A stretch of 64,000 nucleotides of DNA, taken from the NCBI GenBank assembly GCA_000310025.1, contig FN649741.1:7311291-7375290 (forward strand), given 5' to 3'. This document shows positions 49,992 to 61,000 of this stretch, piece by piece; within the stretch, counting starts at the first letter, position 1; each line of letters opens with the position of its first letter. Both the position numbers and the translations under genes were made by a program. The notes beneath the pieces are model-generated. The model did no database searches and was not told where the DNA came from. It saw only the letters and a program-made list of their open reading frames with translations. The stretch is from Ectocarpus siliculosus (lineage: Eukaryota; Sar; Phaeophyceae; Ectocarpales; Ectocarpaceae).

Positions 49992-52900
49992 ATGTCTCGG
50001 GCTGACACAATTTTGTCGGGGTCCGTTGCGGCACCGTCCCAGAGCGGAGTCCGCAGCATGCAAACAACTCACAGAACGACGTTGATGCTTCGAGCCAAGG
50101 TCGTTGTTGTCGGAGACGCTTGCGTGGGGAAAACATCGGTGGTGCAGATGTTCAAGAGTGGCGGCCACGACTACCCAAAGAACTACATCATGGTGAGGTA
50201 CTGCTGTTCGAGGCCTCATCGGAAATTAGTTGTCTATCTACGTATGGCCTAACAACATTTTTCATTATTTTCATCGACTCACAGGAGTGGGAATGCATAT
50301 ACATACGCTTGGCTCGGTGCAACACATGCTGCGTGCGGGTTGTTGCGGTGTACGCGACCGTGGTACGATGTCTTTCGAAGGGTTTGTTGATATGCATCAG
50401 GTCAACATGCGATATGTGCAGCAGGAGGGGAGATCACACTTAACCTTTGGTTTGGGTTTGGATCTCCCGGAATATTGCCCACTATCGGAGTATGGTACAC
50501 ACAAGCAAGTTGTGCAAGGCAAACTGCATGCATTGTGTACTCCAGACAAGTTGATGCACTTCACATTTTTCGCTCACTGTTAAGACTAGCGGTAATATTC
50601 ACTCATCTACATAATACTACAGCTGTTATGGGCTTGTCCCAGTATTCCCCAATTCTCTATGCACTCTCGCACCCAATGCGATATTTATCGTCGACGTGGA
50701 CCCTAAACACCACACACACCCCGCAGACCATCGGGGTAGACTTTGGAGTGAAGCAGGTGAAAGTTCCCGAGACGGACTGCGTGGTAGAGCTGTTTCTGTT
50801 CGATTGCCCTGGACAAGGAGTTTTCAACAAGCTTGAACAGGTTAGTGAGGGGATCGACAATGCGGGGGAGCGTGCATGGCATGGTGCAACGTTTTCTGAC
50901 TTATAGGTTGCAGTCTTTCTCGCCCGTCTCTACAGCACGGTACACAGCAGTTGGGTCTTGTTTGCCCTAACTGCTGTTAGTTAGAGAAAGTAGGAGGGTT
51001 TGTCTACCTGAGAATTTCGAACTATCGAATGCACGCAACGAAAGACCTGCGGCACTGCAGTTGCCAATTTAACTTGATGCTGAAACCCGAATTAGTGACG
51101 CCGCACTGTTGTTTGGCAATTGTTTTCTTGTTGTCGGCGGCCGCATAAAGGGGGCGGCATACTACGAGAACGCAGCGTTTGTGTGTGTGGTATTCGACGT
51201 GAGCAACAGGGATTCCTTTGAAAGCTGTGGGCGGTGGCTGCAGGGAGTACGAGCGGCCCTGCCAACCACGTCGGCACCCCTGCCGGGGGTTGTAATCGCC
51301 AACAAGTCGGACTTGAGGGAAGGGGGTATCAATGCCAGGGCCGTCGTCGAAACCAAGGCAAGTACCCTGTTTGTTACTTTTGAGAGTAAAGTGGCATCCG
51401 CCCAACTCACGTTCATGTAACTACCCCATCGCAATACTTGCGCGAAGCCTCGGCACTTTTTCCGGCGTCCAATCCGATGTGGTGCATGTTGAAATACAGA
51501 GCATTCCACCCATGTAGAAATTTCTTTCCACCAAGTTTCTTTCTGCGTAACTTCGAAGTAATAATTTTTACCGCAGAATCTATGATGTCACTACTAACTT
51601 CTCTTCAACCACGTTCTTCCACTTGGTTTCAGCTACACTGATTGCAGTTTGTTGCAATTCTTGTGTTGCTTTTTCCGGGTATTCAGACAACTTGCTGTTC
51701 ACCTACACTCGTTTGTTTCTTCACTTCTTCCTTCATACTTTGCATAAGCAAATCCCTGCAATAGAACTGTCCTTGTTCTTGACATAATTTTAAGATTTCT
51801 CGTGGAGTCCAGAGATCTCCTTGTAGTTGGGACTCGGCTTCGCATTTTTCCACTGCTTGCTGGTCCACATCCTACTGATGGTTGTAGACCTTCCTGCCGC
51901 AAACATCACATGTGCAATGTGCATGTTTGCGGCTGGAACAAGTGATGTTCGCGGCAGGGAGGTTCACAACCATCAGTAGGATGTGGACCAGCAAGCAGTG
52001 GAAAAATGCTAAGCCGAGTCCCAACTATGAGGAGATATCTGGACTCAACGGAGAAATCATGAAACTATGTCAAGAACAAGGACAAGTCTACTGCAGGGAT
52101 TTGCTTATGCAGAGTATGAAGGAAGAAGTGGAGAAACAAACGAGTGTAGGTGAATAACAAGGTGTCCGAATAACTGGATGAAGTAACACAAGAATTGCAA
52201 CAAACTGCACTCAGTGTAGCTGAAACCAAGTGGAAGAACTTGGTTGAAGATAAGTTGGGTACAGTGATAGATTCTGCGGTCAAAATTATTAAGAGACAGA
52301 ATGGTGGAAATAAATTCGGTCGTAAGTAGAGGGATAAATAAATGAGAAGGTAAACAACTGAGAGGTAGTTGTTGAAGAACATCCATACCTATATATGGGG
52401 GCGTGTACAATGCAGGAGTACAAATGGAATAGGTACCAGACCTGCAGGACTTGTGGAGTACATTTAGAACAGCGATGAGGTTATTGAAGCGCACGTAACA
52501 TTGCATCCATCACGGGGGCGTGTTGAAATACAGAGCAATACTGCGGTAGGGTGTGTGCAGTAAGATAGACGCTGTCGTGTGATTGCTGTATGCAATGATA
52601 CGTACAGATGCGGTATGATAAACGGCGTTTGGTTTAACATGTAGCGACGAGGTATAGCGAGGAGCTCGTGCATGAATTGATGTTGATCAGAGGATGATAA
52701 TTGTAGCGAGATCACGAGGTGTTGCGAGCCCCACTAGGCTCAGTCCCAACTATCCCTCACTATCTCAACTTTGCAAGTAAGCTGTGAAGTGAACAAGACT
52801 GAGAAGTACAAGTCCCAGAAGCGGCATTTAGCAACAACATCGACTTCGGTCGCTGCCTCAACAGACTTCGGTCTGCACAGACTTTGGTCTGAACGTTACA

Positions 52901-53779
52901 CAGAATTCTGTCTGGAACTGCACAAAGGCTTAAACGTGCAGACGACCCTTGGGTAAAGGGTACCTCGACACTACACATTTCTACAGTGCATTCCCTTCTG
53001 TCTCTGGATTCCTGCCGAATCTCCTCGGTTTGGCATTGCCACATGCCCGCTTGCAGGAGGGGCGACTATTCGCCCTTCAGAATGGCCTAGACTACTTCGA
53101 AACGTCTGCAGCGGGGGCGAAAGGTATCGATGCGCCGTTCCACCATATGGCGACAAGTTTCCACGAAACGTGAGTGACATCCACGATACATGAAATTGAT
53201 TATTTTCTCGCCACCATGCGTGATTCGTAACTCACACCAAGCGCTTATCGCGGGTTCCGTCGAGTCAATTATTTTGAAATTTGGAATTGTGTGATCTTGT
53301 ATCTTTCCGTGCGTCGTCTCCATGTCAACTGGATGACGTTTCAGAGATGATGAGGGTTAGGGAGGGTTACTTCTAAGAATGATTGGACAGGTGAACCCTC
53401 GGACATTCGCCCGGTAAATACGCATGATTGGTTATAAGTTACGCAAACGAAAACAAACCCGAGAGCGGCATCATACCTTTGAATACCACATCGAGACTAC
53501 GATCACTGCAAGATTTTTCGTATTTTTGGCATTTGCTCTCTTCTCGAGGTTGTCTATACCCTTTCGGTTTTGACAGGTGCTCCTAATGCAGCCCGTTGAA
53601 CCGACTGCACGTGACCGGAGGATATTTGGCTAGAAAAGCTTCGCACTACTTTTTTGACAACTCCGTCCATGCCTTGCCTGACTGTGTGCTATTGTCATAA
53701 ATCACTACGGCACTTGAACGGGACCTACAGCTACGAGAAGACCATCGAGGGGGCGGAGGGCGAGGGTGGGCTTCCTTGA
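49992..53779 (+). CDS. IFT27: Intraflagellar transport protein 27 (Rab-like 4 GTPase)
   Basis: Small GTPase of the IFT-B complex that helps move cargo in flagella, normally paired with IFT25 (family knowledge). Exons: 49992-50192, 50727-50840, 51151-51357, 53057-53169, 53731-53779; 227 residues, phases 0/0/0/2. Motifs: P-loop GDACVGKTS in exon 1; G3 region LFDCPGQG in exon 2; VVFDVSNRDSFESC and the G4 motif NKSD in exon 3; YFETSA (G5) and GIDAPFHHMATSFHET in exon 4, which is characteristic of IFT27. The tail (YEKTIEGAEGEGGLP) has no prenylation cysteine, as expected for this family. The ATG at 49992 adds 31 residues before the core; ATGs at 50058 and 50085 are in frame, and 50085 gives a more usual length. 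Intron 3 starts with GC (AAG/GCAAGT) and contains a transposon remnant. Confidence 0.93.
51487..52537. mobile_element. Palindromic transposon remnant inside an IFT27 intron
   Basis: Two arms of about 385 bp, roughly 51520-51902 and 51934-52321, are inverted copies with about 90% identity by eye, joined by a ~30-bp centre. Both arms can be read toward related peptides (CRDLLMQSMKEEV and ATQELQQTAISVAETKWKN in one, TQELQQTALSVAETKWKNLV in the other), with frame breaks. A perfect 17-bp direct repeat, TGTTGAAATACAGAGCA, flanks the structure at 51487-51503 and 52521-52537. The repeat could be a long target duplication or the start of an LTR. No complete transposase or reverse transcriptase is present. 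Confidence 0.8.
52521..52770 (+). repeat. Possible LTR of a Ty1/copia-like element
   Basis: The sequence begins TGTTGAAATA, a form common at the 5' end of copia LTRs, and is preceded by a purine run (GGGGGCG) that resembles a polypurine tract. A second copy of its first 17 bases lies at 51487. The 3' end is not determined and no second full LTR is present in the window. Confidence 0.3.
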
Positions 53780-54174
53780 AGAACCACCTCGCTTTTGAAC
53801 TGGACTGAAGAAAGAGCTCCTGTGCTGGGTCATACTATGGCGCACATCCCTAATTCGTTTATTCGGCGGTTGAGTTATAACGTCGTAGGAAAACCAACTA
53901 CTGCTAAGACCTGAGGACTTCGGTACCACGATTTGGAACTATGAATGATCAAGAATAGCACCTACGACGCCGAAACTCATGCGAAGGGAGCAAGATTTTC
54001 AAGTAAACAGCAAGTGACTGGTGGTAGCGCATGTAGCGATCGATATCCGATACCTTGGATAATACTTCAGTAAACCGGCGTGGCTTCCCAGAGCAATTTA
54101 TCCAATGTTTTGTTTGGTGTTACCTGGTCGACTCTAAAACGCTTCTTGATAGCAATAAACAACGCATACCAGCA
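53780..54174. other. Convergent intergenic region between IFT27 and the PPR gene
   Basis: About 395 bp separate the stop of IFT27 from the stop of the minus-strand PPR gene. Both 3' untranslated regions must lie here. I see no further gene. Confidence 0.5.
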
Positions 54175-57100
54175 TCATCTACTGATTTCAGCGACATACC
54201 CCGGGAAGCATCTTCCTCCATTCAATGCGTTCCTCAACCCGGCCTGATAGCAGAACCGTGCCGGAATCCCAGCCTCTTTCAACGCAGTGTACACCTCTGC
54301 TGGGGTAGAACCCTTCCCCAACCCCTCACCCCCGCCTATGTTAAGCACAGACGCTGCTGCAGCACAGCGGCAACACTCTACCAGTGTCTTGAACGTCACA
54401 AGCGTCGGCGTGACTCCCCTCTTGCGCATGTCTGCGATCACGTCCAAGGCTAGCCGCCAGGTCTCTCCGGCAGCTTCAGCCCCTCGACACTCCACGGCAT
54501 CGCCTGCCGTTGGCAGTAAGCAACAACGGTCTGGGAGGTCTTCGACATCAACTTTGGCGCCAAAGGCGGTCCCTTTCAACCGCATATTTTCTTCTACACC
54601 CTCTTCATGACCGCTGCAAAGTTTTGCGGGCTTGGGCGTTTCGTTCTCCGTGGCCACGACCCCACCGCTGCTGTCACTTTCTAGGTGAATAGCACCACAA
54701 TTTCCTTCCTTCTTGTGTCCGTCAGCGCCCCCAATACCCTGGTATAAGCGGTCTTCGCAAAGGACCGCGTGGCCCTCAGTGTCATCACGATCTAACGGCA
54801 TCAGGGCCGAGGTGGATGCCGCGACAGCGGCAGCCCGAGCACATGCGCTGACAACGAGGTTGTAGTGCGTGGCCGCAGGCTCTTCGCCTCTGAGCCTCAT
54901 TTCTCGCAGCACGAGCAGAGCCGCGCGAGGTTGGGGGGGGGTCGCATTCTTGGCCGCACGGAGAAGGTGTTGGTAGACCAAAGGTTCCAGCGAGAACGAA
55001 CCAACCGCGTCTCGCCTATTGCTCAAGGGTTTGGTGATGACGCCTCGGGCTCTTGCTGATCGGTAGGCGGAAACAGCTGTTGCCCACCCCCCCACCTCTG
55101 CGCATCTTACTAGCAGGAGGTTGTATCTGCATAGAAAGGGTGACGGGCAGGGAGGGCGGCAGGAGGTGTTTCGGGGGGCGCATACCTTATGATAGACGCT
55201 ACCAATGCTTCAGGGATATGCTCGCGACCAAATCTTGGCAGGAAAGGTACAACTCGTCGGTTCTTTCTGCATGTACCACGCCCCCGCTCTTCATATTTCG
55301 GTCCCCCATCCTGATCGATCTCAAAACACTGACCTAGCCGCTAAGTGGGACGGATCGGCCAATGGAGCAACCTTGCGCTCAATGTGCCTCAGCTCTTCCC
55401 GTAGAAAACGCATCTGTCGTTGCTTCCACCACCCGGCCTTCTCAGCCTTTGATCCGACACCCGCTCGAATTTGGCAGTCGCGGATTCTGGTTGCAGAGGC
55501 ATGCCGCTCTGCCTGTCCGGCGATCGAATCTTCTTGAGCTGTCCGAGACAACCGGGAGAGAGCGGCGCAGGCGGCTTCCCATTCCGTAACAACGTGTCGA
55601 AACTGTGAGTCTATTGTCGCCTCCGCTCGAACAGCTTGGAGCCATATGCGCTCGAGTTCTTGCAAGAGTTCGGCCGTGGTCCAGGCGTTGACGTGCAGGG
55701 ATAGACGCCGGGCCGCAGCCGCAGCTAGTGCGAGTTCCTGCTCGACCGCCTTGCTCGTTTTTTCGCGGCCGGAAAGCTGCTTGAAGTTGTCGATGCCGTC
55801 TGAGGCGTCCTTCATGAGGCTCTTCAAGGTAGACCTCCACCTGCTGTACGAACGATATTTGAATGCGACGATTCATGCCATGATTCCTCGACCGAAGACA
55901 AGCTCTTCAGTGTCATCAGGCTTTCCGCGTCGCTAATCAAAGTGCTTGTCACCTTTGACTTTAAGACCTGGGAACTGTTTCAGCATGACTTTTGGACGTG
56001 CTGTTACTGGCTTAGACGGTTGAATCTCTGGCCCATGCATATGACTACAGTATGTGCTACAAAGAAGTTGGAGGACGAGCCCCTTGATCGGCCTGGTAGG
56101 GGTCGGTTGCCGCAACGCGTACCAGGATCCGTGATCAAAAGCTGGCGAAAGTGCCGAAGAAAACGATATGCTACCACAACAGCGAACCTCGTCGTGTGTG
56201 CTCGCGGTTCCGGACCTGCTTGATCCGCCTTTGCGACGGTAACCAAAGCGTGCTCCAGCTTGAGAATAAAGGGCGGGCTGGCGGCGAGGAGGTCCAGCCG
56301 TTTGGTGCTGATGTCCTGCTTCAGCAAAGGGCTAGCCTTTGACGAGAGCTCAACTGAAGCACGGCCCCGCTCCTGGAGGGCCTGCCTTTGTTGTACGCGA
56401 ACCCGGGTGCGTCAGTCATTTGCATGGGTATTGACTCCACCAACTTTGTTTCTGAAGCATGGCAACCTCACGTCGTCACGGTAGGATCGCGGGCAACCCC
56501 ACAATCTTCTGGCGTTGTACGTAGTTTTGCCGAGGTTTCACAAAGCGGGATTCTTGTCACTTCCTGCCAAAGCAAATGGATAACGCCTAGAGGCCCTGTG
56601 TACACAAGATTCGACCATCACGATCAAGGACAGAACCGGATGGCTGAATCCTTCTCGCGAAAAATATGTGCAAGGACCGCGGCACGAACGTGGAGAAGCC
56701 AGAAGCCAACAAACCTCCAGTGTGACCCCCGCTGGTGCGCCCGAAACATACCGAAAGGCGTGAAACTGACATCTACCATAAAGGACAACAATATATGGTC
56801 GTAGATGGCTTTGACTGTTTGTCACATGGAAGGGCGAACCTACAAAGCACTCGCGGGTAGCCCTCGACTCGATTCATATGGTACCCGGGATCCTACAATT
56901 AATTGTGCTTTGTTCTTTCAAAATTCTTCTTCTTCATGGATGGAGCACGTATTGTCTAGGTGTTTTCCCGCCACGGCAATCCCCACGCACCCCAAAGTGC
57001 AGAGATCTACACAGTATGTATGGACCTTACATGGTTCTGTCAAGAGGATTGAAGGGCGGGGCTCTTTGAGTCGGACGTCGTGTTTAACTCGAATAGTGGC

Positions 57101-57446
57101 CACAAAACTATGTAGACTTGTATGCATACCTACAAAATACATTGTGTATCCGCACCCCGTAATTTATTACCGTGAGCTCGAGTAGTGCCTCCTCTAGTTC
57201 ATTTTCAGCTGCGCATCTTCCGCGGGTCGCTAGGACTCGTCGGTCGCTTCCTTGCCGCGCGTGTGTTACCACATCGTCCACTTCCACCTCCTTCCGGGCT
57301 ATCTGGCGAGATGCCATGCAATCAAATGTTAAATCGACTTCCGTTGCTAGCGAAGTGTAAAATAGGAGGGTAGAGAGGTTTGTGAGAGCTGCATCGAGGA
57401 TAGGACGAACGTCGTCCCTAGCGATGTCAAACGCACGAAGAAACAT
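54175..57446 (-). CDS. Pentatricopeptide repeat (PPR) protein with long N-terminal helical region
   Basis: Probable organelle RNA-binding protein. Exons: 57171-57446, 56188-56381, 55334-55840, 55186-55233, 54175-55126; 658 residues if all belong together, phases 0/2/2/2. The last exon has PPR-type motifs: YNLLLVRCAEVGGWATAVSA, AYRSARARGV; ALLVLREMRLRGEEP with THYNLVVSACARA; ALDVIADMRKRGVTPTLVTF with KTLVECCRCA; EVYTALKEAGIPARFCYQA. The two motifs in the middle are separated by a ~120-residue polar insert. Exons 1-3 (RAFDIARDDVRPILDAALT; LLAASPPFILKLEHALVTVA; ELLQELERIWLQAVRAEA) are helical and not recognised. The donor at 56188 (GAG/GTTCGC) is weak, so exons 1-2 could belong to another transcript; then translation could start at the ATG at 55815. 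No clear transit peptide is seen. Confidence 0.68.
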
Positions 57447-58098
57447 GATACTTGCAGTATGGTCTACTCCACATACATACAGTATTTTGGTTCGCTGTAT
57501 GTTATCATCACACGGAGGAAACCACACGGTCTGCTGACTACTGCTGCTGCTGCTGTGCTGTATATTGTGCACAGTGTAGTCTACTGCAGTATGGTGCCAA
57601 AATCTCCACCAAAAAGTATCATTAACATTTAATAATTGCGGTCAAACCCAGGGGCATCAGCTGAGCAACTCAAATGCTGGATGCTGGACAGCCCGCAGGG
57701 ACAATCGGGGCACCTCCATCATGTAAAATACCTGCTCGCGGAGTTCACGGAGTTTGGACATCGATGTTCCCGATGCCGCATGGTTGCCTCTCTTGTGCCT
57801 CCCCTCCATTTTCTGATAATGTTGTAACTCTTTCCTGCGCTGCTATTCACATGTGACATATGCGCGCAAGGCACTTGGGTAACAGCAAAAGCAACCCATT
57901 GATTGTCGGACGCCAACATGTGCGGGAGGGCGGCGTTGTCGAACGAGCGTTTCGGCTAAATGCAATAGGCGGGGGTGGGTGAGTTTTTGCCGCAGAGCCC
58001 CCCGAGTACATTTTCGTCGTTGTAGCCACTCCACTACATTGACTCCGCACGGACGGAGGACACCACTAGTGTGGGAGATCGTTGGACCGACGTCGCAG
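57447..58098. promoter_or_regulatory. Divergent intergenic region between the PPR and PHD genes
   Basis: About 650 bp separate the two start codons. A short CTG run lies near 57541-57557. No specific promoter element is recognised. Confidence 0.35.
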
Positions 58099-61000
58099 AT
58101 GCCGTCCCTCGGAATTCCCTTCCGCTTGCCGCCTAATCCGCGTGGAGATGACGAACGCTCTGCTCCTTCTTCGTCCGATGCGCGAGATTCGGGGTACTCC
58201 AGCGGAGATGTGCCTGCTCGGGCTGCTTCATCCCTCAATGTCGAACCCTCTTCTCAAGCCGGGAGCGATGCCGCTGCTGATGCTCCCGGCAGTGCTTGTC
58301 CTCAAGCCAGGAGCAGACGAACGAGGTAAATATGCATGGGATAATGTTTGCCACTCCGGTAGGCCGGTAGGACTGTGTGACTGAAGGTGTGATCGGTAGA
58401 CAGAAGGTCTGATTTGAACGCCTTAGTCTATATGCATCTCATTACGCATTTCGTTTCCGAAGTCCAGCAGCTAAGGAGCCGAACTGCTGTTGTCAGGTTC
58501 CCGGGCAACAATAGTGGAGTGCGGTCCCTAACTACTGTTGTATGTAGGCTTCTACCCAGTTCTTCACCCACCACAAAAATTCGGTGTACATGTCGGACAG
58601 AGGTGGGCTGAGCTCGCCGTGGACACTGGGTGGTTACTTTCGCCAACATCTGCAAAGGGCTTACCGCAGTACACTTGTTATTTGTACACTGCTGTACTAG
58701 CCCATACGGCAGCGTACGGGCATGTACTGCTGTCATTTTACCGAATCCTGTGTTATTGGGGGCGTGAGGTGTACCATGTACTATTAGGCTATATGTAGAA
58801 CCCTTGCTATTCTGGGGCGGTGGTTTTGCGATACCCTGGTATACATACTCTGCAGCGGCGCCCTGAGAAGATTAGTTGCCGAGATACTGCTGTTCTGTAG
58901 CCACACCAAAAATCGCCCGCTGACACGGCCGTTCAACCCGTTACAGGACGGTAAAATCGCGGGCAGTTTTCACACCCGAAGCCGACTCGGGGAAGCCGCG
59001 CGGTCGGAAAGGCGGTAGGCCGCGCAAGCATGGCGGAAGGGGTAGGCCACGCAAGGATGCGCAGAAACGGAGTGGCTTCCAAGACCTCTTGACGGACGAG
59101 GACACGCCCCCGGCTGAAGGGGCTGGGAGCGATGTGCACAGGCGAGTGTTCCAGGTTTTTGTGGTTGTCTAGCGCATAGATTTCGTGTGCGCCCATGATA
59201 CGGCACGGAAATCTTGCGTGTGATTTGGTATAAAATACCCGTGGTGCTGTACCTCGCTCCCGCTGCTATGAGTGGGGAGCTTGTGAGTGGGGAACTAATC
59301 ATCCCCCCTTCGTGGCCAAACAACCAGAACCCCCCCCGAACAAAGTATTTTTCGTGTTCGATGACCCGTGTCGCACCTACAGGAAGCGTTCTCGAAACGC
59401 CAGTGATGGGGAAAACCGATGGGATAGGATCCGCGCCAAGTTCAAGCTTTTGCTGCACAAGATGCGGAGAGACACCCACTTCCTCCAGGTGACGACTGCT
59501 GGAAGAGACAGCTACAACAGTATTGGTATTTGTAGGAGCGAGTTTGCACCAGTAGTAGGCAATGGTGGAAGGAGTAATGATTTTTTCTTGCATTTGGCAA
59601 TCTCGAAAAGCCACATCAACCCGTAACTCAGCCCGAAAGTATGCATGGTTTCCCATGACTTGTGGTGGTGGTAGTGGTGGTGGTGGGATGTTGTTGTTGT
59701 TTTTGTCCTGTATTACACGGAGCACGACTACTCTGAGGAAGGAGATTGGGTAGTGTCCGTCCGTCGCTCCTCGTTCCCCACGCCAGCACCCCATAAGAGC
59801 TATGCCTAACGCTACGGTAACTCGCATTCTGGCGACACGTCTAACGTTGACGTTTGTTGGGGTCATTTTTTTCCGGTCACAACAGGTATACCAGCAGGAT
59901 GGATGGAAGAGCAGCGGCAGGGAGAAGCTGAAACCTACAGCCGAACTCGAGAAGGTGGGTGTGGCGCCATTTCGACGGCTGCGGGTTTGTAGCTCTCTTG
60001 CTTTGGTCTGTAGTCTACAACAGCAGCCTCCGCGCTTTGCTTCCTCTACCCCCTCCCCGGCCTTTCTGTGTCATGGTGTGTCTATTCCCTTCAAATATTG
60101 TACAACTTCGAGTATTTTGAAGTGTGTTTGCTGGTGTGTGCTTGGCTGCGTTACTTACTGAAAAACCACGGGGGACTCTGCATGATTTACTTAGGCAAGG
60201 CGGAAGATCTGCTCGCCTGTGGTTCGTGACATCCCGGTGCTTTGGGGAAGCATTCTTCGTTAGGTTTTCACTGTATGCGCGTTTTGGTGTTGTTTCTACC
60301 GCTGTCATGTTGTTGCTGCTGGATTTTTGCCGCCGATATTGGTAGCACGATTTTTCCTTCCATGACTTGACTCGCGACAATCTTCACATGTCTCACACAA
60401 ATACGTACAACCTGAACAATTCGCAATATGCTCGTACGAAGTGCCAAGTGCTTCAAGGCTTATACGCACGCGTGGATGCTGGTAGCCTGGCGATAGTTGT
60501 TTGTTTTTCACCCAGGTGGATGCTGTGTTTGGCTTGTCATTCAGGCGAGAGAGAGAATTCGGGGGATACAAGCGGAGCTGCGAGAAGTAACCCGGCGCCT
60601 CACCGAGATGAACCCCGGTGGCCTGCGATGGGGAGCGATACAGGAAGACGGAGAGGGCAACATCGAGGTCGACGAGATCATGTGTACCAAGTGAGCTTCG
60701 TTTGTGCGCGTTTCCTGTATGGTGGTGCTTGGATAGACTTGCAGTGAGCCGTCGTTTCGCCGGGTAACATGCTGCGTACCTCCTACTCCTGCGTTTTCCT
60801 GTTTTTCCCGTTGCGGGGACAACTACGTTGAAATCTCAATTACTGTGCACCTGCCATGGCGTGCGCCATGTTCTCACGCACATTCGATTCGAGGAGCGCC
60901 ATATCCCCAAAGGTTTCTCCAGTAGGAGTTTTTCCAATACAGCACACCGACAATTATCAGTTGCGATGCTACAACATTTCTCCGGTTTTAACACAACATC

